From: Halisarca cf. caerulea
Lineage: Eukaryota > Porifera > Demospongiae > Chondrillida > Halisarcidae
DNA length: 53,000 nucleotides
Direction of reading: 5' to 3'
Assembly: GCA_963170055.1 (NCBI GenBank)
Contig: CAUJGJ010000279.1
Coordinates: 1-53,000, forward strand
In this document: piece by piece, positions 39,118 to 53,000 of the stretch
How the letters are laid out: each line of letters opens with the position of its first letter
Position numbering within the stretch: the first letter of the stretch is position 1
Translations under genes and position numbers: made by a program
Notes under the pieces: model-generated
Databases searched by the model: none
The model's input: only the letters and a program-made list of their open reading frames with translations
Told to the model about the DNA's origin: nothing

Positions 39118-42100
39118 AACTTGACTATTTCATTTGTAATATCTTAGGAACTTTGCCAATTTTGTACTTTTGCTAATTTTAAACTTATGTTTCTAATGTT
39201 CTCTTTGCGATACAAATTATTAAAACTTTGTAACATTTTAAACTTGACTATTTCATTTGTAATATCTTAGGAACTTTGCCAATTTTCTACTTTTGCTAAT
39301 TTTAAACTTATGTTTCTAACGTTCTCTTTGCGATACAAATTATTAAAACTTTGTAACATTTTAAACTTGACTATTTCATTTGTAATATCTTAGGAACTTT
39401 GCCAATTTTGTACTTTTGCTAATTTTAAACTTATGTTTCTAACGTTTTGTTTGCGATACAAACTATGAAAACTTTGTAACATTTTAAACTTGACTATTTC
39501 ATTTGTAATATCTTAGGAACTTTGCCAATTTTGTACTTCTCCTAATTTTAAACTTATGTTTCTAACGTTCTCTTTGCGATACAAAATATTAAAACTTTGT
39601 AACATTTTAGACTTGACTATTTCATTTGTAATATCTTAGGAACTTTGCCAATTTTCTACTTTTGCTAATTTTAAACTTATGTTTCTAACGTTCTCTTTGC
39701 GATACAAATTATTAAAACTTTGTAACATTTTAAACTTGACTATTTCATTTGTAATATCTTAGGAACTTTGCCAATTTTGTACTTTTGCTAATTTTAAACT
39801 TATGTTTCTAACGTTTTGTTTGCGATACAAACTATGAAAACTTTGTAACATTTTAAACTTGACTATTTCATTTGTAATATCTTAGGAAGTTTGCCAATTT
39901 TGTACTTCTCCTAATTTTAAACTTATGTTTCTAACGTTCTCTTTGCCATACAAACTATGAAAACTTTGTAACATTTTAAACTTGACTATTTCATTTGTAA
40001 TATCTTAGGAACTTTGCCAATTTTGTACTTTTGCTAATTTTAAACTTATGTTTCTAACGTTCTCTTTGCGATACAAAATATTAAAACTTTGTAACATTTT
40101 AGACTTGACTATTTCATTTGTAATATCTTAGGAACTTTGCCAATTTTGTACTTTTGCTAGTTTTAAACTTATGTTTCTAACGTTCTCTTTGCGATACAAA
40201 TTATTAAAACTTTGTAACATTTTAAACTTGACTATTTCATTTGTAATATCTTAAGAACTTTGCCAATTTTCTACTTTTGCTAATTTTAAACTTATGTTTC
40301 TAACGTTCTCTTTGCGATACAAATTATTAAAACTTTGTAACATTTTAAACTTGACTATTTCATTTGTAATATCTTAGGAACTTTGCCAATTTTGTACTTT
40401 TGCTAATTTTAAACTTATGTTTCTAGCGTTCTCTTTGCGATACAAATTATTAAAACTTTGTAACATTTTAAACTTGACTATTTCATTTGTAATATCTTAG
40501 GAACTTTGCCAATTTTGTACTTTTGCTAATTTTAAACTTATGTTTCTAACGTTCTCTTTGCGATACAAATTATTAAAACTTTGTAACATTTTAAACTTGA
40601 CTATTTCATTTGTAATATCTTAGGAACTTTGCCAATTTTGTACTTTTGCTAATTTTAATCTTATGTTTCTAACGTTCTCTTTGCGATACAAATTATTAAA
40701 ACTTTGTAACATTTTAAACTTGACTATTTCATTTGTAATATCTTAGGAACTTTGCCAATTTTCTACTTTTGCTAATTTTAATCTTATGTTTCTAACATTC
40801 TCTTTGCGATACAAATTATTAAAACTTTGTAACATTTTAAACTTGACTATTTCATTTGTAATATCTTAGGAACTTTGCCAATTTTGTACTTTTGCTAATT
40901 TTAAACTTATGTTTCTAACGTTCTCTTTGCGATACAAATTATTAAAACTTTGTAACATTTTAAACTTGACTATTTCATTTGTAATATCTTAGGAACTTTG
41001 CCAATTTTCTACTTTTGCTAATTTTAAACTTATGTTTCTAACGTTCTCTTTGCGATACAAATTATTAAAACTTTGTAACATTTTAAACTTGACTATTTCA
41101 TTTGTAATATCTTAGGAACTTTGCCAATTTTGTACTTTTGCTAATTTTAAACTTATGTTTCTAACGTTCTCTTTGCGATACAAATTATTAAAACTTTGTA
41201 ACATTTTAAACTTGACTATTTCATTTGTAATATCTTAGGAACTTTGCCAATTTTGTACTTTTGCTAATTTTAAACTTATGTTTCTAACGTTCTCTTTGCG
41301 ATACAAAATATTAAAACTTTGTAACAATTTAAACTTGACTATTTCATTTGTAATATCTTAGGAACTTTGCCAATTTTCTACTTTTGCTAATTTTAAACTT
41401 ATGTTTCTAACGTTCTCTTTGCGATACAAATTATTAAAACTTTGTAACATTTTAACTTGACTATTTCATTTGTAATATCTTAGGAACTTTGCCAAATTTG
41501 TACTTTTGCTAATTTTAAACTTATGTTTCTAACGTTCTCTTTGCGATACAAATTATTAAAACTTTGTAACATTTTAAACTTGACTATTTCATTTGTAATA
41601 TCTTAGGAAATTTGCCAATTTTTTGCTAGTTTTAAACTTATGTTTCTAACGTTCTCTTTGCGATACAAATTATTAAAACTTTGTAACATTTTAAACTTGA
41701 CTATTTCATTTGTAATATCTTAGGAACTTTGCCAATTTTGTACTTTTGCTAATTTTAAACTTATGTTTCTAACGTTCTCTTTGCGATACAAATTATTAAA
41801 ACTTTGTAACATTTTAAACTTGACTATTTCATTTGTAATATCTTAGGAACTTTGCCAATTTTCTACTTTTGCTAATTTTAAACTTATGTTTCTAACGTTC
41901 TCTTTGCGATACAAATTATTAAAACTTTGTAACATTTTAAACTTGACTATTTCATTTGTAATATCTTAGGAACTTTGCCAATTTTGTACTTTTGCTAATT
42001 TTAAACTTATGTTTCTAACGTTCTCTTTGCGATACAAATTATTAAAACTTTGTAACATTTTAAACTTGACTATTTCATTTGTAATATCTTAGGAACTTTG

Positions 42101-45100
42101 CCAAATTTGTACTTTTGCTAATTTTAAACTTATGTTTCTAACGTTCTCTTTGCGATACAAATTATTAAAACTTTGTAACATTTTAAACTTGACTATTTCA
42201 TTTGTAATATCTTAGGAACTTTGCCAATTTTGTACTTTTGCTAATTTTAAACTTATGTTTCTAACGTTCTCTTTGCGATACAAATTATTAAAACTTTGTA
42301 ACATTTTAAACTTGACTATTTCATTTGTAATATCTTAGGAACTTTGCCAATTTTCTACTTTTGCTAATTTTAAACTTATGTTTCTAACGTTCTCTTTGCG
42401 ATACAAATTATTAAAACTTTGTAACATTTTAAACTTGACTATTTCATTTGTAATATCTTAGGAACTTTGCCAATTTTCTACTTTTGCTAATTTTAAACTT
42501 ATGTTTCTAACGTTCTCTTTGCGATACAAATTATTAAAACTTTGTAACATTTTAAACTTGACTATTTCACTTCTAATATCTTAGGAACTTTGCCAATTTT
42601 CTACTTTTGCTAATTTTAAACTTATGTTTCTAACGTTCTCTTTGCGATACAAATTATTAAAACTTTGTAACTTTTTAAACTTGACTATTTCACTTCTAAT
42701 ATCTTAGGAACTTTGCCAATTTTTTACTTTTGCTAATTTTAAACTTATGTTTCTAACGTTCTCTTTGCGATACAAATTATTAAAACTTTGTAACATTTTA
42801 AACTTGACTATTTCATTTGTAATATCTTAGGAACTTTGCCAATTTTGTACTTTTGCTAATTTTAATCTTATGTTTCTAACGTTCTCTTTGCGATACAAAT
42901 TATTAAAACTTTGTAACATTTTAAACTTGACTATTTCATTTGTAATATCTTAGGAACTTTGCCAATTTTCTACTTTTGCTAATTTTAATCTTATGTTTCT
43001 AACATTCTCTTTGCGATACAAATTATTAAAACTTTGTAACATTTTAAACTTGAAACTTGACTATTTCATTTGTAATATCTTAGGAACTTTGCCAATTTTC
43101 TACTTTTGCTAATTTTAAACTTATGTTTCTTGCGATACAAAATATTAAAACTTTGTAACATTTTAAACTTGACTATTTCATTTGTAATATTTTAGGAACT
43201 TTGCCAATTTTCTATTTTGGCTAATTTTAAACTTATGTTTCTAACGTTCTCTTTGCGATACAAATTATTAAAACTTTGTAACATTTTAAACTTGACTATT
43301 TCATTTGTAATATCTTAGGAACTTTGCCAATTTTCTACTTTTGCTAATTTTAAACTTATGTTTCTAACGTTCTCTTTGCGATACAAAATATTAAAACTTT
43401 GTAACATTTTAAACTTGACTATTTCATTTGTAATATCTTAGGAACTTTGCCAATTTTCTACTTTTGCTAATTTTAAACTTATGTTTCTAACGTTCTCTTT
43501 GCGATACAAATTATTAAAACTTTGTAACATTTTAAACTTGACTATTTCATTTGTAATATCTTAGGAACTTTGCCAATTTTGTACTTTGGCTAATTTTAAA
43601 CTTATGTTTCTAACGTTCTCTTTGCGATACAAATTATTAAAACTTTGTAACATTTTAAACTTGACTATTTCATTTGTAATATCTTAGGAACTTTGCCAAT
43701 TTTCTACTTTTGCTAATTTTAAACTTATGTTTCTAACGTTCTCTTTGCGATACAAATTATTAAAACTTTGTAACATTTTAAACTTGACTATTTCATTTGT
43801 AATATCTTAGGAACTTTGCCAATTTTCTACTTTTTCTGATTTTAAACTTATGTTTCTAACGTTCTCTTTGCGAAACAAAATATTAAAACTTTGTAACATT
43901 TTAAACTTGACTATTTCATTTGTAATATCTTAGGAACTTTGCCAATTTTCTACTTTTGCTAATTTTAAACTTATGTTTCTTGCGATACAAAATATTAAAA
44001 GTTTGTAACATTTTAAACTTGACTATTTCATTTGTAATATTTTAGGAACTTTGCCAATTTTCTACTTTGGCTAATTTTAAACTTATGTTTCTAACGTTCT
44101 CTTTGCGATACAAATTATTAAAACTTTGTAACATTTTAAACTTGACTATTTCATTTGTAATATCTTAGGAACTTTGCCAATTTTCTACTTTGGCTAATTT
44201 TAAACTTATGTTTCTAACGTTCTCTTTGCGATACAAATAATTAAAACTTTGTAACATTTTAAACTTGACTATTTCATTTGTAATATCTTAGGAACTTTGC
44301 CAATTTTCTACTTTTGCTAATTTTAAACTTATGTTTCTAACGTTCTCTTTGCGATACAAATTATTAAAACTTTGTAACATTTTAAACTTGACTATTTCAT
44401 TTGTAATATCTTAGGAACTTTGCCAATTTTCTACTTTTGCTAATTTTAAACTTATGTTTCTAACGTTCTCTTTGCGATACAAATTATTAAAACTTTGTAA
44501 CATTTTAAACTTGACTATTTCATTTGTAATATCTTAGGAACTTTGCCAATTTTCTACTTTGGCTAATTTTAAACTTATGTTTCTAACGTTCTCTTTGCGA
44601 TACAAATTATTAAAACTTTGTAACATTTTAAACTTGACTATTTCATTTGTAATATCTTAGGAACTTTGCCAATTTTCTACTTTTGCTAATTTTAAACTTA
44701 TGTTTCTAACGTTCTCTTTGCGATACAAATTATTAAAACTTTGTAACATTTTAAACTTGACTATTTCATTTGTAATATCTTAGGAACTTTGCCAATTTTC
44801 TACTTTTGCTAATTTTAAACTTATGTTTCTAACGTTCTCTTTGCGATACAAATTATTAAAACTTTGTAACATTTTAAACTTGACTATTTCATTTGTAATA
44901 TCTTAGGAACTTTGCCAATTTTCTACTTTTGCTAATTTTAAACTTATGTTTCTAACGTTCTCTTTGCGATACAAATTATTAAAACTTTGTAACATTTTAA
45001 ACTTGACTATTTCATTTGTAATATCTTAGGAACTTTGCCAATTTTCTACTTTTGCTAATTTTAAACTTATGTTTCTAACGTTCTCTTTGCGATACAAATT

Positions 45101-48100
45101 ATTAAAACTTTGTAACATTTTAAACTTGACTATTTCATTTGTAATATCTTAGGAACTTTGCCAATTTTCTACTTTTGCTAATTTTAAACTTATGTTTCTA
45201 ACGTTCTCTTTGCGATACAAATAATTAAAACTTTGTAACATTTTAAACTTGACTATTTCATTTGTAATATCTTAGGAACTTTGCCAATTTTCTACTTTTG
45301 CTAATTTTAAACTTATGTTTCTAACGTTCTCTTTGCGATACAAATTATTAAAACTTTGTAACATTTTAAACTTGACTATTTCATTTGTAATATCTTAGGA
45401 ACTTTGCCAATTTTCTACTTTTGCTAATTTTAAACTTATGTTTCTAACGTTCTCTTTGCGATACAAATTATTAAAACTTTGTAACATTTTAAACTTGACT
45501 ATTTCATTTGTAATATCTTAGGAACTTTGCCAATTTTCTACTTTGGCTAATTTTAAACTTATGTTTCTAACGTTCTCTTTGCGATACAAATTATTAAAAC
45601 TTTGTAACATTTTAAACTTGACTATTTCATTTGTAATATCTTAGGAACTTTGCCAATTTTCTACTTTTGCTAATTTTAAACTTATGTTTCTAACGTTCTC
45701 TTTGCGATACAAATTATTAAAACTTTGTAACATTTTAAACTTGACTATTTCATTTGTAATATCTTAGGAACTTTGCCAATTTTCTACTTTTGCTAATTTT
45801 AAACTTATGTTTCTAACGTTCTCTTTGCGATACAAATTATTAAAACTTTGTAACATTTTAAACTTGACTATTTCATTTGTAATATCTTAGGAACTTTGCC
45901 AATTTTCTACTTTGGCTAATTTTAAACTTATGTTTCTAACGTTCTCTTTGCGATACAAATTATTAAAACTTTGTAACATTTTAAACTTGACTATTTCATT
46001 TGTAATATCTTAGGAACTTTGCCAATTTTCTACTTTTGCTAATTTTAAACTTATGTTTCTAACGTTCTCTTTGCGATACAAAATATTAAAACTTTGTAAC
46101 ATTTTAAACTTGACTATTTCATTTGTAATATCTTAGGAACTTTGCCAATTTTCTACTTTTGCTAATTTTAAACTTATGTTTCTAACGTTCTCTTTGCGAT
46201 ACAAATTATTAAAACTTTGTAACATTTTAAACTTGACTATTTCATTTGTAATATCTTAGGAACTTTGCCAATTTTCTACTTTTGCTAATTTTAAACTTAT
46301 GTTTCTAACGTTCTCTTTGCGATACAAATTATTAAAACTTTGTAACATTTTAAACTTGACTATTTCATTTGTAATATCTTAGGAACTTTGCCAATTTTTT
46401 ACTTTTGCTAATTTTAAACTTATGTTTCTAACGTTCTCTTTGCGATACAAATTATTAAAACTTTGTAACATTTTAAACTTGACTATTTCATTTGTAATAT
46501 CTTAGGAACTTTGCCAATTTTCTACTTTTGCTAATTTTAAACTTATGTTTCTAACGTTCTCTTTGCGATACAAATTATTAAAACGTTGTAACATTTTAAA
46601 CTTGACTATTTCATTTGTAATATCTTAGGAACTTTGCCAATTTTCTACTTTGGCTAATTTTAAACTTATGTTTCTAACGTTCTCTTTGCGATACAAATTA
46701 TTAAAACTTTGTAACATTTTAAACTTGACTATTTCATTTGTAATATCTTAGGAACTTTGCCAATTTTCTACTTTTGCTAATTTTAAACTTATGTTTCTAA
46801 CGTTCTCTTTGCGATACAAATTATTAAAACTTTGTAACATTTTAAACTTGACTATTTCATTTGTAATATCTTAGGAACTTTGCCAATTTTCTACTTTTGC
46901 TAATTTTAAACTTATGTTTCTAACGTTCTCTTTGCGATACAAATTATTAAAACTTTGTAACATTTTAAACTTGACTATTTCATTTGTAATATCTTAGGAA
47001 CTTTGCCAATTTTCTACTTTTGCTAATTTTAAACTTATGTTTCTAACGTTCTCTTTGCGATACAAAATATTAAAACTTTGTAACATTTTAAACTTGACTA
47101 TTTCATTTGTAATATCTTAGGAACTTTGCCAATTTTCTACTTTTGCTAATTTTAAACTTATGTTTCTAACGTTCTCTTTGCGATACAAATTATTAAAACT
47201 TTGTAACATTTTAAACTTGACTATTTCATTTGTAATATCTTAGGAACTTTGCCAATTTTCTACTTTTGCTAATTTTAAACTTATGTTTCTAACGTTCTCT
47301 TTGCGATACAAATTATTAAAACTTTGTAACATTTAAAACTTGACTATTTCATTTGTAATATCTTAGGAACTTTGCCAATTTTCTACTTTTGCTAATTTTA
47401 AACTTATGTTTCTAACGTTCTCTTTGCGATACAAATTATTAAAACTTTGTAACATTTTAAACTTGACTATTTCATTTGTAATATCTTAGGAACTTTGCCA
47501 ATTTTCTACTTTTTCTGATTTTAAACTTATGTTTCTAACGTTCTCTTTGCGAAACAAAATATTAAAACTTTGTAACATTTTAAACTTGACTATTTCATTT
47601 GTAATATCTTAGGAACTTTGCCAATTTTCTACTTTTGCTAATTTTAAACTTATGTTTCTTGCGATACAAATTATTAAAACTTTGTAACATTTTAAACTTG
47701 ACTATTTCATTTGTAATATTTTAGGAACTTTGCCAATTTTCTATTTTGGCTAATTTTAAACTTATGTTTCTAACGTTCTCTTTGCGATACAAATTATTAA
47801 AACTTTGTAACATTTTAAACTTGACTATTTCATTTGTAATATCTTAGGAACTTTGCCAATTTTCTACTTTTGCTAATTTTAAACATATGTTTCTAACGTT
47901 CTCTTTGCGATACAAAATATTAAAACTTTGTAACATTTTAAACTTGACTATTTCATTTGTAATATCTTAGGAACTTTGCCAATTTTCTACTTTTGCTAAT
48001 TTTAAACTTATGTTTCTAACGTTCTCTTTGCGATACAAATTATTAAAACTTTGTAACATTTTAAACTTGACTATTTCATTTGTAATATCTTAGGAACTTT

Positions 48101-51100
48101 GCCAATTTTCTACTTTTGCTAATTTTAAACTTATGTTTCTAACGTTCTCTTTGCGATACAAATTATTAAAACTTTGTAACATTTTAAACTTGACTATTTC
48201 ATTTGTAATATCTTAGGAACTTTGCCAATTTTCTACTTTTTCTGATTTTAAACTTATGTTTCTAACGTTCTCTTTGCGAAACAAAATATTAAAACTTTGT
48301 AACATTTTAAACTTGACTATTTCATTTGTAATATCTTAGGAACTTTGCCAATTTTCTACTTTTGCTAATTTTAAACTTATGTTTTCTTGCGATACAAAAT
48401 ATTAAAAGTTTGTAACATTTTAAACTTGACTATTTCATTTGTAATATTTTAGGAACTTTGCCAATTTTCTATTTTGGCTAATTTTAAACTTATGTTTCTA
48501 ACGTTCTCTTTGCGATACAAATTATTAAAACTTTGTAACATTTTAAACTTGACTATTTCATTTGTAATATCTTAGGAACTTTGCCAATTTTCTACTTTTG
48601 CTAATTTTAAACTTATGTTTCTAACGTTCTCTTTGCGATACAAATTATTAAAACTTTGTAACATTTTAAACTGGACTATTTCATTTGTAATATCTTAGGA
48701 ACTTTGCCAATTTTCTACTTTTGCTAATTTTAAACTTATGTTTCTAACGTTCTCTTTGCGATACAAATTATTAAAACTTTGTAACATTTTAAACTTGACT
48801 ATTTCATTTGTAATATCTTAGGAACTTTGCCAATTTTCTACTTTTGCTAATTTTAAACTTATGTTTCTAACGTTCTCTTTGCGATACAAATTATTAAAAC
48901 TTTGTAACATTTTAAACTTGACTATTTCATTTGTAATATCTTAGGAACTTTGCCAATTTTCTACTTTTGCTAATTTTAAACTTATGTTTCTAACGTTCTC
49001 TTTGCGATACAAATTATTAAAACTTTGTAACATTTTAAACTTGACTATTTCATTTGTAATATCTTAGGAACTTTGCCAATTTTCTACTTTTGCTAATTTT
49101 AAACTTATGTTTCTAACGTTCTCTTTGCGATACAAATTATTAAAACTTTGTAACATTTTAAACTTGACTATTTCATTTTGTAATATCTTAGGAACTTTGC
49201 CAATTTTCTACTTTTGCTAATTTTAAACTTATGTTTCTAACGTTCTCTTTGCGATACAAATTATTAAAACTTTGTAACATTTTAAACTTGACTATTTCAT
49301 TTGTAATATCTTAGGAACTTTGCCAATTTTCTACTTTGGCTAATTTTAAACTTATGTTTCTAACGTTCTCTTTGCGATACAAATTATTAAAACTTTGTAA
49401 CATTTTAAACTTGACTATTTCATTTGTAATATCTTAGGAACTTTGCCAATTTTCTACTTTTGCTAATTTTAAACTTATGTTTCTAACGTTCTCTTTGCGA
49501 TACAAATTATTAAAACTTTGTAACATTTTAAACTTGACTATTTCATTTGTAATATCTTAGGAACTTTGCCAATTTTCTACTTTTGCTAATTTTAAACTTA
49601 TGTTTCTAACGTTCTCTTTGCGATACAAATTATTAAAACTTTGTAACATTTTAAACTTGACTATTTCATTTGTAATATCTTAGGAACTTTGCCAATTTTC
49701 TACTTTTGCTAATTTTAAACTTATGTTTCTAACGTTCTCTTTGCGATACAAATTATTAAAACTTTGTAACATTTTAAACTTGACTATTTCATTTGTAATA
49801 TCTTAGGAACTTTGCCAATTTTCTACTTTTGCTAATTTTAAACTTATGTTTCTAACGTTCTCTTTGCGATACAAATTATTAAAACTTTGTAACATTTTAA
49901 ACTTGACTATTTCATTTGTAATATCTTAGGAACTTTGCCAATTTTCTACTTTTGCTAATTTTAAACTTATGTTTCTAACGTTCTCTTTGCGATACAAATT
50001 ATTAAAACTTTGTAACATTTTAAACTTGACTATTTCATTTGTAATATCTTAGGAACTTTGCCAATTTTCTACTTTTGCTAATTTTAAACTTATGTTTCTA
50101 ACGTTCTCTTTGCGATACAAATTATTAAAACTTTGTAACATTTTAAACTTGACTATTTCATTTGTAATATCTTAGGAACTTTGCCAATTTTCTACTTTGG
50201 CTAATTTTAAACTTATGTTTCTAACGTTCTCTTTGCGATACAAATTATTAAAACTTTGTAACATTTTAAACTTGACTATTTCATTTGTAATATCTTAGGA
50301 ACTTTGCCAATTTTCTACTTTTGCTAATTTTAAACTTATGTTTCTAACGTTCTCTTTGCGATACAAATTATTAAAACTTTGTAACATTTTAAACTTGACT
50401 ATTTCATTTGTAATATCTTAGGAACTTTGCCAATTTTCTACTTTTGCTAATTTTAAACTTATGTTTCTAACGTTCTCTTTGCGATACAAATTATTAAAAC
50501 TTTGTAACATTTTAAACTTGACTATTTCATTTGTAATATCTTAGGAACTTTGCCAATTTTCTACTTTTGCTAATTTTAAACTTATGTTTCTAACGTTCTC
50601 TTTGCGATACAAATTATTAAAACTTTGTAACATTTTAAACTTGACTATTTCATTTGTAATATCTTAGGAACTTTGCCAATTTTCTACTTTTGCTAATTTT
50701 AAACTTATGTTTCTAACGTTCTCTTTGCGATACAAATTATTAAAACTTTGTAACATTTTAAACTTGACTATTTCATTTGTAATATCTTAGGAACTTTGCC
50801 AATTTTCTACTTTTGCTAATTTTAAACTTATGTTTCTAACGTTCTCTTTGCGATACAAATTATTAAAACTTTGTAACATTTTAAACTTGACTATTTCATT
50901 TGTAATATCTTAGGAACTTTGCCAATTTTCTACTTTTGCTAATTTTAAACTTATGTTTCTAACGTTCTCTTTGCGATACAAATTATTAAAACTTTGTAAC
51001 ATTTTAAACTTGACTATTTCATTTGTAATATCTTAGGAACTTTGCCAATTTTCTACTTTTGCTAATTTTAAACTTATGTTTCTAACGTTCTCTTTGCGAT

Positions 51101-53000
51101 ACAAATTATTAAAACTTTGTAACATTTTAAACTTGACTATTTCATTTGTAATATCTTAGGAACTTTGCCAATTTTCTACTTTTGCTAATTTTTAAACTTA
51201 TGTTTCTAACGTTCTCTTTGCGATACAAATTATTAAAACTTTGTAACATTTTAAACTTGACTATTTCATTTGTAATATCTTAGGAACTTTGCCAATTTTC
51301 TACTTTTGCTAATTTTAAACTTATGTTTCTAACGTTCTCTTTGCGATACAAATTATTAAAACTTTGTAACATTTTAAACTTGACTATTTCATTTGTAATA
51401 TCTTAGGAACTTTGCCAATTTTCTACTTTTGCTAATTTTAAACTTATGTTTCTAACGTTCTCTTTGCGATACAAATTATTAAAACTTTGTAACATTTTAA
51501 ACTTGACTATTTCATTTGTAATATCTTAGGAACTTTGCCAATTTTCTACTTTTGCTAATTTTAAACTTATGTTTCTAACGTTCTCTTTGCGATACAAATT
51601 ATTAAAACTTTGTAACATTTTAAACTTGACTATTTCATTTGTAATATCTTAGGAACTTTGCCAATTTTCTACTTTTGCTAATTTTAAACTTATGTTTCTA
51701 ACGTTCTCTTTGCGATACAAATTATTAAAACTTTGTAACATTTTAAACTTGACTATTTCATTTGTAATATCTTAGGAACTTTGCCAATTTTCTACTTTTG
51801 CTAATTTTAAACTTATGTTTCTAACGTTCTCTTTGCGATACAAATTATTAAAACTTTGTAACATTTTAAACTTGACTATTTCATTTGTAATATCTTAGGA
51901 ACTTTGCCAATTTTCTACTTTTGCTAATTTTAAACTTATGTTTCTAACGTTCTCTTTGCGATACAAAATATTAAAACTTTGTAACATTTTAAACTTGACT
52001 ATTTCATTTGTAATATCTTAGGAACTTTGCCAATTTTCTACTTTTGCTAATTTTAAACTTATGTTTCTAACGTTCTCTTTGCGATACAAATTATTAAAAC
52101 TTTGTAACATTTTAAACTTGACTATTTCATTTGTAATATCTTAGGAACTTTGCCAATTTTTCTAATTTTAAACTTATGTTTCTAACGTTCTCTTTGCGAT
52201 ACAAATTATTAAAACTTTGTAACATTTTAAACTTGACTATTTCATTTGTAATATCTTAGGAACTTTGCCAATTTTCTACTTTTGCTAATTTTAAACTTAT
52301 GTTTCTAACGTTCTCTTTGCGATACAAATTATTAAAACTTTGTAACATTTTAAACTTGACTATTTCATTTGTAATATCTTAGGAACTTTGCCAATTTTCT
52401 ACTTTTGCTAATTTTAAACTTATGTTTCTAACGTTCTCTTTGCGATACAAATTATTAAAACTTTGTAACATTTTAAACTTGACTATTTCATTTGTAATAT
52501 CTTAGGAACTTTGCCAATTTTCTACTTTTGCTAATTTAAACTTATGTTCTAACGTTCTCTTTGCGATACAAATATTAAAACTTTGTAACATTTTAACTTG
52601 ACTATTTCATTTGTAATATCTTAGGAACTTTGCCAATTTTCTACTTTGCTAATTTTAAACTTATGTTTCTAACGTTCTCTTTGCGATACAAATTATTAAA
52701 ACTTTGTAACATTTTAAACTTGACTATTTCATTTGTAATATCTTAGGAACTTTGCCAATTTTCTACTTTTGCTAATTTTAAACTTATGTTTCTAACGTTC
52801 TCTTTGCGATACAAATTATTAAAACTTTGTAACATTTTAAACTTGACTATTTCATTTGTAATATCTTAGGAACTTTGCCAATTTTCTACTTTTGCTAATT
52901 TTAAACTTATGTTTCTAACGTACTCGTGTTGCGATACAAATTATTAAAACTTTGTAACATTTTAAACTTGACTATTTCATTTGTAATATCTTAGGAACTT
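39118..53000. repeat. 123-bp AT-rich satellite array, about 113 copies, continuing beyond the window
   Basis: The unit, starting AACTTGACTATTTCATTTGT and containing GGAACTTTGCCAATTTTCTA, CTAACGTTCTCTTTGCGATA and TTAAAACTTTGTAACATTTT, repeats at exactly 123 bp over long distances (for example 50761 to 50884). All copies are head to tail. Variants at a few sites (TTTTGTAC/TTTTCTAC, GCTAAT/GGCTAAT, AAATTATT/AAAATATT) and an 11-bp deletion subtype mark subfamilies. There is no ORF. Such arrays are typical of pericentromeric, subtelomeric or other heterochromatin; which one applies here is unknown. Confidence 0.98.

Noticed and set aside
39118..53000. Regular repeats as a possible CRISPR array
   Set aside because: The unit repeats whole at 123 bp with no unique spacers, in eukaryotic DNA; it is a satellite.
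39118..53000. Centromere call for the satellite
   Set aside because: No CENP-B-box-like motif was seen and location cannot be judged from sequence alone.

Overview
This window looks like animal nuclear DNA that is AT-rich, intron-bearing and dominated by transposable elements. No viral or bacterial operon structure is seen. Two spliced exons on the minus strand (18429-18552 and 10498-10615) match the N-terminal HEAT-repeat region of BTAF1/Mot1, the ATPase that removes TBP from DNA. They are the only host gene recognised with confidence. The element mix (Penelope-like elements, Ginger1, a Helitron with a DUF6570-type segment, Tc1/mariner, and LINEs of a kind common in sponges and cnidarians) suggests an early-branching invertebrate, perhaps a sponge. 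That assignment is inference.

Layout. 1-545: C-terminal end of a retroelement protein. 1126-4910: a large foldback (inverted-repeat) element whose tip is triplicated and whose left arm is interrupted by a Penelope-like element with a hammerhead-like motif. 5499-8690: an apparently complete Tc1/mariner transposon with 24-bp terminal inverted repeats and TA target duplications. It carries two intact divergent genes, a DD34E transposase and a BEN-domain protein. 10498-18552: two BTAF1 exons separated by a 7.8-kb intron filled with foldback hairpins, a Gypsy gag remnant, a Penelope-like element with 244-bp inverted ends and a LINE scrap. 18826-25205: LINE and Helitron fragments, an inverted-repeat element, another foldback copy and two related MITEs. 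25206-28497: a 5'-truncated APE-type LINE between long target-site duplications that contain a poly-C tract. 28595-37862: a pair of about 2.05-kb inverted repeats around a decayed Ginger1 transposase (integrase core with GPY/F motif, cysteine-rich CXC motif, Ulp1 protease, PHD finger) and a minisatellite. 38884-53000: an array of a 123-bp AT-rich satellite, about 113 copies, running off the window.

The most novel candidate is the Tc1/mariner element with a divergent BEN-domain partner gene. The two genes share a promoter region holding a 17-bp direct repeat, and the element ends carry short subterminal repeats that could serve as binding sites. The inverted-repeat composite around the Ginger1 gene and the higher-order structure of the satellite are the next most interesting. 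Most other coding segments are broken by stops, frameshifts or truncation.
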